A program made the position numbers and the translations under genes. A stretch of 64,000 nt of DNA from Sphingobium subterraneum (GTDB lineage: Bacteria; Pseudomonadota; Alphaproteobacteria; Sphingomonadales; Sphingomonadaceae), in contig NZ_JACIJP010000004.1 in NCBI RefSeq assembly GCF_014199435.1, forward strand, positions 186,001 to 250,000, read 5' to 3'. The stretch's first letter is position 1. Every line of letters starts with the position of its first letter. Below, in pieces: positions 35,430 through 44,153 of the stretch. The notes beneath the pieces were generated by a model, which saw only the letters and a program-made list of their open reading frames with translations, did no database searches and was not told the origin of the DNA.

Positions 35430-35463
35430 ATCAGCTGGCGGCAGTGCAGTGCCGCCAGCTGAT
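35430..35463. terminator. Perfect 14-bp stem-loop at the end of the TonB receptor gene
   Basis: ATCAGCTGGCGGCA pairs perfectly with TGCCGCCAGCTGAT around a six-base loop, two bases after the receptor stop on the minus strand. There is no strong T tract, so it may act in mRNA protection as well as termination. The rest of 34951-35465 has no gene that I can see. Confidence 0.6.
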
Positions 35464-35465
35464 TC

Positions 35466-38039
35466 TCAAAATTTGAAGCTCGCCTCAACTCCGTAACGGC
35501 GCAATGGGCTGGGAGCGACAAAGTCGCCACCAAATTCAGGTGCTACCACGGCTTCCTCGATAGAGCGCTGGTTGAAAAGGTTAGTGGCATACGCACTGAG
35601 CGACCAGTGATCTGTTTCAATCCCTGCACGGACATTGACGGTTGTGTAGGTGGCGCGCGTCGAGTTTTTGTAGTTGGCCGGGAGTGCAAAGATCGTGGGA
35701 ACGGTGTTGTCCTGAACGGTGTGAAATGGCGTTGGTCCCACCATCCGCGCATCAGCCCGGAAGTTGAACGTCAGTGCGTCGTTCAACGGCATGCTTACCT
35801 GAGTACCAAAATTCAGCGTGAAATCAGGTGTAGCGGGAGACTTGTTGCCGACCGTATAAGGCCGTGAACTGTTCTTTTTGATCTTGCTATCCGTGTAGTT
35901 CGCCGTTCCAAATACCGACAGACCTTTCATCAGGCGAACATTGAGGCTGCTCTCAAGGCCCCAAATGCGGACCTTGTCGATGTTCGAAATGACGCGAAGC
36001 TGACCGAAATCACCCACGAAGAATTCGAAGAACTGCATATTCTTCACGTTCGTGTAATAACCGACCAGTTCATAGTCGATCATGTTCATGGCGCGCCCCT
36101 TGATGCCGAGTTCGAACGCGCTGGTCGTTTCTTTCTTGTAATCGTCATTCACCGTTACGCCAGCACTGATTCCGGTCGGCGGAGCCGGATTGAAGAATCC
36201 GTCAACAATTGCCTTACTCCCGCCGCTGTTGAAACCGCCAGCCTTGAACCCGATCCCCCAATCGCCGAAGATAGTCGCGGTCGGCGACAGCTTGTAAGAA
36301 GCCGTTAGCTTCGGTTCCCACTGCTTGAAGGTCTTACTCCGCGGAGCAAGCACTCCGCTGGGATTATAAGCCGGATCGAGACCAGGGTTGAGGAAGTAAT
36401 TGGCAGGAGTAGCGGGCGTGCCGACTGGAAAGCCGGTCCTGGGATTGCCTTGGTACAAGGTTCGTGCCGCCACCGGAACATTGTTAGATGTCTTGCGCGC
36501 CTCGATGTCGTAACGAAGGGCAGCGCCCAATTTCAGCTGGCTGTTGACTTCATATTCGAGTGAACCAAAGGCCGCATAGACATTTGTGCGATAATTATCG
36601 TCCTGCAGCGACTCCGTGTGATGCACAGGGTCGGTAACATAGCAGCTGCGTACGCCACCTGTTCCAGGATCGATTTGCAGCGAAATGCAGGTGCGGCGAT
36701 CAATGAAAATATAGCTACCGCCGAGCTGCCAACTCAATGCGCCGGCATCTCCAACCAGACGCAGTTCGGAGACAACATCGTTCTGCGTCCGCTTCTGATA
36801 CTGGATGCCGTCGCAAGTGCTGGGCGAATAAGGTTGAGCGAAACCGAACGCGCCATAATATGTGTTGAACGGTTCCTGATTGATCACGCCCGGAGGAGCA
36901 GTTGCGGCACGACTGCTCTGGCAAGTCGGTTCGTTGGCAAAAAAGCCAAATGCGCCGCTGGTACCACCAGCATAAAAATCATTCTGGATATGGCTGTAAC
37001 CAATGGTCGCAATTAGTTTAGCAAAATCAAGGTCTTGGCTTAAGCGAAAGGAAGCATCCCACGTCTTCTGCCAACTGTGCGCTGCCGTGTTATTGGTGAA
37101 GATAAATTTGTGGTCACTCGCCTTGATATTAAAGACCTGATCATTGAACGCGGTTGCAAGCGTAGGGAGCTGGAAAACCGCGTTAAACGTAATTGCGCCG
37201 CCCTTGTTGTAGCCCGCATGCGCTTTAATATCGATCTCCGTCGCATCCGACGGTCTCAGCACCAAGCGGCCGTAAACATTGCCCATCTTGTAATTGTCGA
37301 TCGAAGCGCGCTGATTGACGTCCTTGTAGGTAGGATAAACTGACCGAGCCAGCGCCGTACCGAGAAATTCATTGCGAAAATACCCGTCGGACTGATCATA
37401 GTCGCCAGATAACACAAAGCCTACATTCTCAGTAATCGGTCCGGCGATCAGCAAGGAGCCGCCGTAAGTATTGTCGGTAGCCGCATGGGCCTTGCCTTCA
37501 ATTTCCAGCTTGTCCGTTGGCTTCCGTGTGGTGATGACGATGGCGCCAGCCGAAGCATTGCGTCCATAGATAGCGCCCTGCGGCCCCTTCAGTATTTCGA
37601 CTTGCGATAGCGCCCCCTGCGGCTGATTCAGCGCAGAAGCGTTGGTTTTCAAAACACCGTCAATCACGAGCGCCACGTTGTTTTCGGCGTCACGCGCACC
37701 ATTCAGGCCGCGTATTTGAATAGATGTATCTCCGGGTTCCGTTGTTCCGGTGGCGATTGAGACGCCCGAAGTCAGCTTCACGAAGTCAACAGCTACCTTC
37801 GCGCCGGTCTGCTCTAGGGTTCTCGCTGTCAGCACGGCGACCGTCGCAGGCGTATCGCGCAAGTTTTCGTTTTCTCGACGGGCAGTCACCAGAATTTCGC
37901 CCCCGTCATCGCTAGAAACGGAAGTGCTATCGGCATTTTGCGGGGCAGTGGGCGCGCTTGTCTGGGCATTGGCTTCAAACGACAATAGAGCAAGGCACGA
38001 AGTCGCAGTCATAAGAAGCATATTTTTGTGAATATTCAT
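35466..38039 (-). CDS. TonB-dependent receptor
   Basis: Outer-membrane active transporter of 857 residues. A signal peptide (NMLLMTATSCLALLSFEANAQ) precedes a low-complexity segment and the plug domain: GEILVTARRENENLRDTPATVAVL is the TonB-box/plug start, ending with the conserved VEILKGPQGAIYGRNASAGAIVI. A 22-strand barrel follows and ends in Phe (RRYGVEASFKF). The plug reads like the large sphingomonad group that takes up aromatic, terpenoid or sugar substrates. Ligand unknown; the shared operator with the quinoprotein dehydrogenase suggests the alcohol substrate, or PQQ. GGAGGAATCT before the ATG at 38039 fixes the start. Confidence 0.92.
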   Translation of the reverse strand: MNIHKNMLLMTATSCLALLSFEANAQTSAPTAPQNADSTSVSSDDGGEILVTARRENENLRDTPATVAVLTARTLEQTGAKVAVDFVKLTSGVSIATGTTEPGDTSIQIRGLNGARDAENNVALVIDGVLKTNASALNQPQGALSQVEILKGPQGAIYGRNASAGAIVITTRKPTDKLEIEGKAHAATDNTYGGSLLIAGPITENVGFVLSGDYDQSDGYFRNEFLGTALARSVYPTYKDVNQRASIDNYKMGNVYGRLVLRPSDATEIDIKAHAGYNKGGAITFNAVFQLPTLATAFNDQVFNIKASDHKFIFTNNTAAHSWQKTWDASFRLSQDLDFAKLIATIGYSHIQNDFYAGGTSGAFGFFANEPTCQSSRAATAPPGVINQEPFNTYYGAFGFAQPYSPSTCDGIQYQKRTQNDVVSELRLVGDAGALSWQLGGSYIFIDRRTCISLQIDPGTGGVRSCYVTDPVHHTESLQDDNYRTNVYAAFGSLEYEVNSQLKLGAALRYDIEARKTSNNVPVAARTLYQGNPRTGFPVGTPATPANYFLNPGLDPAYNPSGVLAPRSKTFKQWEPKLTASYKLSPTATIFGDWGIGFKAGGFNSGGSKAIVDGFFNPAPPTGISAGVTVNDDYKKETTSAFELGIKGRAMNMIDYELVGYYTNVKNMQFFEFFVGDFGQLRVISNIDKVRIWGLESSLNVRLMKGLSVFGTANYTDSKIKKNSSRPYTVGNKSPATPDFTLNFGTQVSMPLNDALTFNFRADARMVGPTPFHTVQDNTVPTIFALPANYKNSTRATYTTVNVRAGIETDHWSLSAYATNLFNQRSIEEAVVAPEFGGDFVAPSPLRRYGVEASFKF

Positions 38040-38805
38040 AGATTCCTCCCCAATTAATTGGATTATTAAATACAATAAATGAAACTAAATCAATTATACG
38101 CGTATTTATTATGTTTTACGTTGTTATCTGAAAAATACTAAGTCATTTTATTATTGCAAGGCGCGTACAATCCGTAACCCTAGATTTATACTTGGATTAC
38201 TAGCGGATAGCGGCTGGGGTAAAGAGGGGCGTACAAGCACCCTTCAGAGCGTATAGGTCTTACCTATATTCGAACACTGATGTCGGATGCGTTAGATTAG
38301 GATTGCATCAGCAACCTCGCTTCAAGATGGTGCCATCCGATTATTTCGCCAGTGAAAATCATAAATGGGCGTTTGACTGCAATATTTTCACTAGATATCG
38401 AACGAGAGTGCTTCATAATTACATAAGTTTTTCTCGGATCCTTGTCGTTACGGTCTACGATAAAGTCCGCGTTTCTTTTTAGCTTCGTTATTTACAGCCG
38501 CATGCAGCAAGATGTATAGGTGCTAGCACGACCAGCCATCGCGATCAGCGGGGAAAGAGAATACATCTCCGTGATCACATAAAATTGAACACCGTTACTC
38601 TTGCAAGACGCCGGATTACTTCACGTGCGCTATGCTGACGGCTCAGAAGGACAAGCGGGAGTGAGTATGCAGCCCGCTGCCAGATCGACGCGAGATAACG
38701 GAATGGCGCCACGACAGTGGAGTGTGCCACGGCCCTCTCCTGTGAGACAATTCCGTCCTCGTTGTCACGAGCTGTGTCCACCCAGACTTGCTGTGCGGCA
38801 GCTGC
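38040..38805. other. AT-rich intergenic region upstream of the TonB receptor
   Basis: 766 bases without a convincing gene. It is markedly AT-rich to about 38560 and holds a 10-bp palindrome ATACGCGTAT at 38096-38105 and the operator at 38252-38268. 38570-38805 is of normal GC, with no recognisable coding. Confidence 0.5.
38252..38268. promoter_or_regulatory. Inverted-repeat operator before the TonB receptor
   Basis: TATAGGTCTTACCTATA is a perfect inverted repeat (7-bp arms, 3-base centre). It shares TATAGG-N5-CCTATR with the site at 35082 before the quinoprotein gene. It lies about 215 bases before the receptor start. Confidence 0.55.
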
Positions 38806-39726
38806 TTACGGTTCGATAGGAGCTGCAACCTCAATGATGTGGCGTGCCACCCTGACGGTTACCGGGGTTTTGGCCGCAACCTCACCATCGATCGAGATTT
38901 TAAGATGCGGTCGCGTGTCGAGTTCCATCTGTGTACCGCGAAATTCCCGGATCGTGCCATGGCGTGAGCGAAGCTTGAGTACGGTCGCCAGCCAACTCCA
39001 GGCCAGTCCCCACAGGCTTCTGCCTGTGACCACCTGAATGACGATCTCGCCGCTGTCGACTGTCTGGCTCTCGATCAGTTCGAATCCACCGTGATGCGTA
39101 CCATTGGCTATCCGTACCTCGGTGGCCCAAAGCTTGTGCGTCCGCTTGTCTTCATCTTGGACGATCGCTTTGAATGGCCGAAATCGGATGGCGCACCACA
39201 ATCCCCAGATCAGATAGCCGACCACGCCCAGATAGCGCTTGAGCTTGTGTGGTACCGTCTGTGCAATCATGGGCGAAAGCCCGATCGCTGCCGCATTGAC
39301 AAAATAGTCCGCGTCAATCTGACCAAGATCCACCCATTTCCGCGTGCCATTGGCGATTACATCGATCGCGCCGTCGATATTTTTGGGAATGCCGAGCGTG
39401 CCGGCAAAACTGTTGGCGGTCCCGAGCGGAACGAAGGCAAATATCGTGTCCTTCCCCACGAAGAAATCGACATTGGAGGACAGGGACCCATCTCCACCCC
39501 CGACGATAACCATGGGTGCCTTGGCGATCGCGTCACGAATGGCCGGTTCCATTTCGCTTGGATCGGTAATGGCATGGGCTTCAATGAGGTCGATCCCGGC
39601 GGCAATAAGCTTGTCACGCACTTCATCGAACGCGTCGGCTCCGTTGCGGCTCATCGCGTTCACGATCAGCACGGCTTGCCGTGGCAGAGTTCGGTCAGCA
39701 ACCTTCGGTTTGTCCAATATGCTCAT
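38806..39726 (-). CDS. Diacylglycerol/lipid kinase family protein (YegS/DgkB-like)
   Basis: Cytoplasmic lipid kinase, 306 residues. The nucleotide-binding loop VIVGGGDGSLSSNV near residue 73 and the following VPLGTANSFAGTLGIP are the DAGK catalytic-domain signatures; the C-terminal beta-sandwich ends with HLKISIDGEVAAKTPVTVRV. Substrate may be diacylglycerol, sphingosine-like bases (abundant in this order) or another lipid alcohol. Its ATG overlaps the stop of the phosphoesterase gene (ATGA), so the two form an operon. A diacylglycerol kinase could return diacylglycerol made by PlcP to phosphatidate. Confidence 0.85.
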   Translation of the reverse strand: MSILDKPKVADRTLPRQAVLIVNAMSRNGADAFDEVRDKLIAAGIDLIEAHAITDPSEMEPAIRDAIAKAPMVIVGGGDGSLSSNVDFFVGKDTIFAFVPLGTANSFAGTLGIPKNIDGAIDVIANGTRKWVDLGQIDADYFVNAAAIGLSPMIAQTVPHKLKRYLGVVGYLIWGLWCAIRFRPFKAIVQDEDKRTHKLWATEVRIANGTHHGGFELIESQTVDSGEIVIQVVTGRSLWGLAWSWLATVLKLRSRHGTIREFRGTQMELDTRPHLKISIDGEVAAKTPVTVRVARHIIEVAAPIEP

Positions 39727-40577
39727 CCTGTCATGCCGGACATCTCGCTGATGGGGTGCGATGACCAGTTGGTTCCGTCATGCGTGAACCGCTCATGGCT
39801 GCGCCGCCGGAATGCGCTGCCGTCCCAGGCTATCACCTGCAACTCGACTTGGTCATAACGGTATGCGTGAATCCAGTTGAAACTCTGTAGCTGATCGTTG
39901 CGCAATCTCGTTGAGGTCGCTGTTCCTGCCTGCATGACCAGAACCGAGCCTGCCTTTTCCACCATTTTGTGGGCAGCTTCCGCGAAGGTCTGATGGAAAT
40001 GACCCGCCAAAGCCAGGTGCACACCGGCTTCACAGACTGCTTTTGCAACATCGCGATGTCGACGGACCGCCTCGGTTAACGTGCCTCCGTCGCCGATGGG
40101 CATGGCGTAAAGCGGATGGTGCGTCACAAGGATGCGGGTTTTTTGGGACGGCACAGCTGCGAAACGCTCCTGCAACATGGCGATCTGCTCGTGATTAATG
40201 CTCCCGTCTTTTATCGTGAGCGATCGTGCCGTATTGATACCCAGAACAGCCACCTCATCATTTTCGAACCATGGACAGAGATCGTCATCGATATAGCGCT
40301 TGTATCGCCTCAGCGGTGCAGCAAAACGACTGACTATATCATAAAGCGGGACATCGTGATTGCCGGGGATCACGAGGATTGGCAGGCCGGCGTCACGCAA
40401 TCGCTGAAGATAAGCGGACGCCTGACGAAACTGCCCGACCCTTGCCCGCTGCGTCAAATCTCCGCTGATTATAATGAGGTCAGGCCGATGGCTCTCTAAC
40501 CAAGCTTCTGTGCCCGCGACAATGGAAGGATCATGTGCGCCGAAGTGGATGTCCGAAAGATGCGCGATACGTGCCAC
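39723..40577 (-). CDS. Metallophosphoesterase (CpdA-like class III)
   Basis: Calcineurin-fold phosphodiesterase of 284 residues: SDIHFG near 8, IISGDLTQRAR near 36, PGNHDVPLYD near 69, THHPLY near 150 and AGHFHQTF near 191 supply the metal ligands. The family includes cyclic-nucleotide phosphodiesterases and phospholipid-related enzymes. It is translationally coupled to the lipid kinase, so a lipid or glycerophosphate substrate is plausible. It is distinct from the PlcP-like protein, sharing only the metal motifs. Confidence 0.85.
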   Translation of the reverse strand: MARIAHLSDIHFGAHDPSIVAGTEAWLESHRPDLIIISGDLTQRARVGQFRQASAYLQRLRDAGLPILVIPGNHDVPLYDIVSRFAAPLRRYKRYIDDDLCPWFENDEVAVLGINTARSLTIKDGSINHEQIAMLQERFAAVPSQKTRILVTHHPLYAMPIGDGGTLTEAVRRHRDVAKAVCEAGVHLALAGHFHQTFAEAAHKMVEKAGSVLVMQAGTATSTRLRNDQLQSFNWIHAYRYDQVELQVIAWDGSAFRRRSHERFTHDGTNWSSHPISEMSGMTG

Positions 40578-41129
40578 CCGTTATGAACTCGGAATATCGC
40601 CATTGGTTCAACTCTGGCGTCCAACTCTTTCATCGCGACGATAGGTGTCCGAAGCTGGGCCTCGAGACGATGGGGCATGGGACCACACAGCGTTCAGGCC
40701 CAGATGGAAGTCCAATGTGCTGAAAAAAAGGCGACGTTCGCGCTGTATAACGGAACGCCTGAAACTTGCCGTCTGTTCATGGAAGCCAGTCGCGCCAAAT
40801 CCGGATTGTTGCGGGCCGCTTCTGGAGCAGCCGTTTTAACCAAACAGTGGCAAAATATTGTCGGGCTCTTCAACTCTTTGGTTGGTTGGAACGATAAATT
40901 GAACGTCTGGCGATTGGCGTTGCATGCTAGCGAACTTCTGGGTCGGAAACGGACATCATACTGCAGATCTTTGGACATTCTGGCGGCAGCATCCACGAAT
41001 ATCAGCGGCGGGTAGGCAATTTCGGCCTGATGTTCGTGATTTTGCCATCTGTCATGATGTCATGTTCGGTTTGTACCTATCCTTCAAAACCCATTCTCAG
41101 TGCTTCGCCACCGCCCTTGGGTAGCACGG
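40578..41129. other. Intergenic region without recognisable gene
   Basis: 552 bases between the phosphoesterase start and the chemoreceptor stop. Open frames of about 100 codons exist on both strands near 40680-41015, but they resemble nothing known and overlap each other; I do not call them. Confidence 0.45.
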
Positions 41130-42428
41130 TCAGGCGGCCTGCACGCGTCCCACAAATTGCGCGACATGGGCCTTGAGGTCGCTTGCCCCCGCCAGCAAGG
41201 ACTGCGCCATCCGATTGATGTCCTGTGATTGCGATGCGGCGGCGATCACATCCCGGCTGATGCCGTCGATATTGGTGTAAATTTCTGTCCCCGCCTGAAC
41301 GACCTGCACGACATTGTCTGCGGCGCTCCGCGTAACCACGCTTTGCGATTCGACGGTGGCGTTGACGGACTGGGAAACCGTGTCGAGGCTGCTGATCAGC
41401 TGTTCGATACTGAGGTGACCGGCAACGACATCGGCGACGGCGGTGTCGATATCGCGCACATAATGGGCGACCTGCTGGGCCGCGTCACTCGTCTGGTTCG
41501 CCAGCGCCTTGACTTCCTGCGCCACCACAGCGAAGCCCCGCCCGGCATCACCTGCACGAGCGGCCTCGATGCTGGCGTTAAGGGCCAGAAGATTGACCCG
41601 GCGCGCCAGCGACTGGATGAGGTCGAGGACGCTCTCGATAGACCGGGCGGATGCGACCAGACTGTCTGCCTTGGCAGTGCCTGCGCGAACCTGCTTAACG
41701 GCACCCTCCGCAGCTGTGCGTGCGGAATTGGTCTCGGCATGCAGCCGATCAAGGGCGAGGGCCAGTCCGCGGCTTTCATCCGCCATCTGGCTCATGCTGG
41801 CCTGCACCTGCAAGGCTGCACCGGCCACAGACTGGGCGCGCGCGCCGTTTTCGCTCGACCGTGCGGTCGTGTCTGATGTCGCCTCGTGAATACGCGCCGC
41901 GACGTCGGCCAACAGCGCCGCAAGTCCGGTGGTGTCGTCATGAAAACGGTCCACTGCCTGCGTCATGCGGTCGATGCGTTCCGCTTCCCGTGCTGCGGCG
42001 ATCTTCAGCAGCGTTTCGTTGTCCAGCACGCTCTCCAGTACACCGTTGCGGGTCAGGATCATGCCTTCCTTTCCGTCGGCGGAAGCATAGGCATCGAGCA
42101 TGAACCCAATATCGGCATCGACGTCTACCATCGGGCAGTCCCGAATATAGGCGTCGACGCAGGAGCCCAAGCCGGGATTACGCAGTAGGGAATGTCCAAA
42201 AGGGCTGAACAGGATGCGCCGGAAATCCTTTTCGAAGATTGCGCCCACCGGCCGGTGCGCACTATCGACGACCGGCAAGAGGCGCATCTCCGGATGGACT
42301 TCGTACAGCTCCATCACACGGGACAGGCGGTCGCTTCTCGTGATGAAAACCGGTTGTCGATTGGCAGGTTTGGGATGGTTCACCGGGGACCCATTATATG
42401 TTGCTGTTCGGCCCCTGCTCATAATCAT
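41130..42428 (-). CDS. Soluble methyl-accepting chemotaxis protein with CBS sensor region
   Basis: Chemoreceptor of about 432 residues with no membrane helix. The N-terminal 130 residues look like a CBS pair (SDRLSRVMELYEVHPEMRLLPVVDSAHRPVGAIFE, with PMVDVDADIGFMLDAY in the second), a nucleotide-sensing fold. Then a long coiled-coil signalling domain with the hairpin core LLALNASIEAARAGDAGRGFAVVAQEVKALA. CBS-MCP fusions sense intracellular ligands. The ATG at 42428 is preferred (GGAG ten bases upstream); an open frame to 42482 would run through a PHO box for the divergent gene. Confidence 0.85.
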   Translation of the reverse strand: MIMSRGRTATYNGSPVNHPKPANRQPVFITRSDRLSRVMELYEVHPEMRLLPVVDSAHRPVGAIFEKDFRRILFSPFGHSLLRNPGLGSCVDAYIRDCPMVDVDADIGFMLDAYASADGKEGMILTRNGVLESVLDNETLLKIAAAREAERIDRMTQAVDRFHDDTTGLAALLADVAARIHEATSDTTARSSENGARAQSVAGAALQVQASMSQMADESRGLALALDRLHAETNSARTAAEGAVKQVRAGTAKADSLVASARSIESVLDLIQSLARRVNLLALNASIEAARAGDAGRGFAVVAQEVKALANQTSDAAQQVAHYVRDIDTAVADVVAGHLSIEQLISSLDTVSQSVNATVESQSVVTRSAADNVVQVVQAGTEIYTNIDGISRDVIAAASQSQDINRMAQSLLAGASDLKAHVAQFVGRVQAA

Positions 42429-42454
42429 GAGTGGTAAACTCCGCCTTACCGGCG

Positions 42455-42472
42455 CTGTCATGCTCTTGTCAT
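42455..42472 (+). promoter_or_regulatory. PHO box before the CYTH-CHAD gene
   Basis: CTGTCAT-GCTC-TTGTCAT matches the PhoB consensus CTGTCAT-N4-CTGTCAT at 13 of 14 positions, with the correct 11-base period. It lies 157 bases before the CYTH-CHAD ATG on the same strand. Confidence 0.82.
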
Positions 42473-42628
42473 GATTGAACATTTTCGATGGCGATCCACC
42501 GGGACAGTTCCTGCCGATCCGCGCTACGGTGCCGGGCCATTGAACGGCTTTTCCCTGCGGCCACGTCCCTGTTTGGGCGCATTTCAGGACATGTGGTACA
42601 CAGGTACGTTCAGAAGCAGGTGTCCCGC

Positions 42629-44083
42629 ATGAATCAGGAAATCGAACTCAAACTCGATATCGCCGCTGAAGACGCCAGCAGGCTGCTCGCGGCGAAGCTG
42701 TTCCCTGGCCGCCGGACATCCGTGCATCAGGATTCCCTCTATTTCGATACGCCCGATGGTCTGCTGCAGAAAGGCGGCCTGTCCCTGCGCATTCGCACTG
42801 TCAAAAAGCGTAAGGTTCAGACCGTGAAGTTGGCGAAGGCCGGTGTGGTCCTGCGGGGCGAATGGGAATTGCCCGTGCTGGACGATGTTCCGGTTCTCGA
42901 CGGCGCGTCGCCGCTGAAAGATTTTCTCGGCGAGCGCGGCGATGACCTCCGGCCCCTATTTCGCGTCGAAAACCTGCGGTCGCTCTGGACCGTGCGCACT
43001 GCCGACGCCGCGGTGGAAATTGCGTTGGACCGCTCCACCCTCCGGGCCGGAGACCGGCAGGCGCAGCGGTGCGAGATCGAACTCGAACTGCAGGGCGGCA
43101 GTCCTGCGGTGCTGTTCGCATGGGCGCGCGACATCAACACGGTCGTGCCCGCACGGATCGGTGTGCTCTGCAAAGCCGATGTGGGCTATCGTCTCGTGCA
43201 GCACATCGCAGGGGCCAGCAAGGCCGAACCATTGCCTCTCGACGCGACGCTGTCAGCCGGCGAGGCGTTCCGGCATATCGTGCACAGCTGTCTGCGCCAA
43301 TATCGTCTCAACGAGGATATCCTGCTCACGGACAGCGATCGTTCGGCCGTACATCAGGCGCGCGTCGCCTTGCGGAGGCTGCGGTCCGCGCTCAGGCTCT
43401 TCCGCCCGATGGTCAAGGGCCGGCGGCACGATCGGTTCGCCCATGACCTTCAGTGGTTGACACGCATTCTCGGGCGAGCGCGGGACATCGACGTGCTGCT
43501 GTCGGAAGAGCTGCCGACCGACATTCAAGTGCTGCTGCACGAAGCACGGCGGAAAGCCTACGCCGATGTCCGCGCCGCGCTGGAATCGCCCAGGGTCCGC
43601 CTGCTGATGATCGAACTGACCGAGTGGACCGAGACCGGCCGATGGCGGAGCAAGGCTAAATGCCGGGATTTGCGGGACACGCCAGTGGCAACATTTGCGC
43701 GCGAGCGACTCGACGCGCTGTTTCACAATTTAGGGCATGATGGTCATCATCTGGACGATATGGATGAGGAGGAACGCCACACGCTGCGCAAAAAGGCGAA
43801 GCGGCTGCGCTATTCCACCGAATTCTTCGCGAGTCTGTATGACGCGGGAAAGACCCGCAAGCAGTGCGTGCGTTTCCTCGCTGCGCTGGAGGAGCTGCAG
43901 GACCGGTTGGGCGCATTGACAGACAGAAGCATGCGCCAAGCCTTGTTTGACGAACTCGGCCTCGGCACCGTGGCTATGCCCGATGACGGGAAATCGGCGC
44001 AGGCCCATGCGCATATGCTGGCGTCGGCGCAGGACGCGCTCGATCAACTCGTCGATTGCAAGAAATTTTGGCGAGACCTGTAG
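42629..44083 (+). CDS. CYTH-CHAD protein, inorganic triphosphatase / polyphosphate-associated
   Basis: A 484-residue fusion. The N-terminal CYTH domain (1-200) starts MNQEIELKLDI, with the catalytic ExExK at Glu4, Glu6 and Lys8, and hydrolyses inorganic triphosphate or related substrates in known members. The CHAD domain (about 215-484) is helical and rich in conserved histidines and arginines (VHQARVALRRLRSALRLF, LRKKAKRLRYSTEFF); it binds polyphosphate. The ATG at 42629 gives the typical CYTH start. A near-perfect PHO box upstream and btaA downstream place it in the phosphate-starvation regulon, perhaps handling polyphosphate reserves. Confidence 0.88.
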   Translation: MNQEIELKLDIAAEDASRLLAAKLFPGRRTSVHQDSLYFDTPDGLLQKGGLSLRIRTVKKRKVQTVKLAKAGVVLRGEWELPVLDDVPVLDGASPLKDFLGERGDDLRPLFRVENLRSLWTVRTADAAVEIALDRSTLRAGDRQAQRCEIELELQGGSPAVLFAWARDINTVVPARIGVLCKADVGYRLVQHIAGASKAEPLPLDATLSAGEAFRHIVHSCLRQYRLNEDILLTDSDRSAVHQARVALRRLRSALRLFRPMVKGRRHDRFAHDLQWLTRILGRARDIDVLLSEELPTDIQVLLHEARRKAYADVRAALESPRVRLLMIELTEWTETGRWRSKAKCRDLRDTPVATFARERLDALFHNLGHDGHHLDDMDEEERHTLRKKAKRLRYSTEFFASLYDAGKTRKQCVRFLAALEELQDRLGALTDRSMRQALFDELGLGTVAMPDDGKSAQAHAHMLASAQDALDQLVDCKKFWRDL

Positions 44084-44089
44084 CACCAT

Positions 44090-44107
44090 CTGTCACGTCG
44101 TCGTCAC
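44090..44107 (+). promoter_or_regulatory. PHO box before btaA
   Basis: CTGTCAC-GTCG-TCGTCAC has the 11-base-period direct repeat of a PhoB site, starting six bases after the CYTH-CHAD stop and ending 46 bases before the btaA GTG. Confidence 0.75.
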
Positions 44108-44153
44108 ACCTTCCCCCTATGCGCTCAGGAATGAGAAGGCGGAAGGAAATGCC

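Noticed and set aside
38575..38837. Several short frames upstream of the quinoprotein/TonB segment border
   Set aside because: Mutually overlapping, no ribosome sites, and one runs into the lipid kinase gene.
40677..41015. Open frames of about 100 codons on both strands
   Set aside because: They overlap each other, have no recognisable features and look like chance frames in a decayed intergenic region.
41049..41063. CTGTCATGATGTCAT, resembling a PHO box
   Set aside because: The two GTCAT elements are 8 bases apart, not 11, and no fitting gene start lies downstream on that strand.
42429..42482. Longer chemoreceptor start at 42482
   Set aside because: It would run through the 42455 PHO box and has no ribosome site, while 42428 has GGAG at a normal distance.
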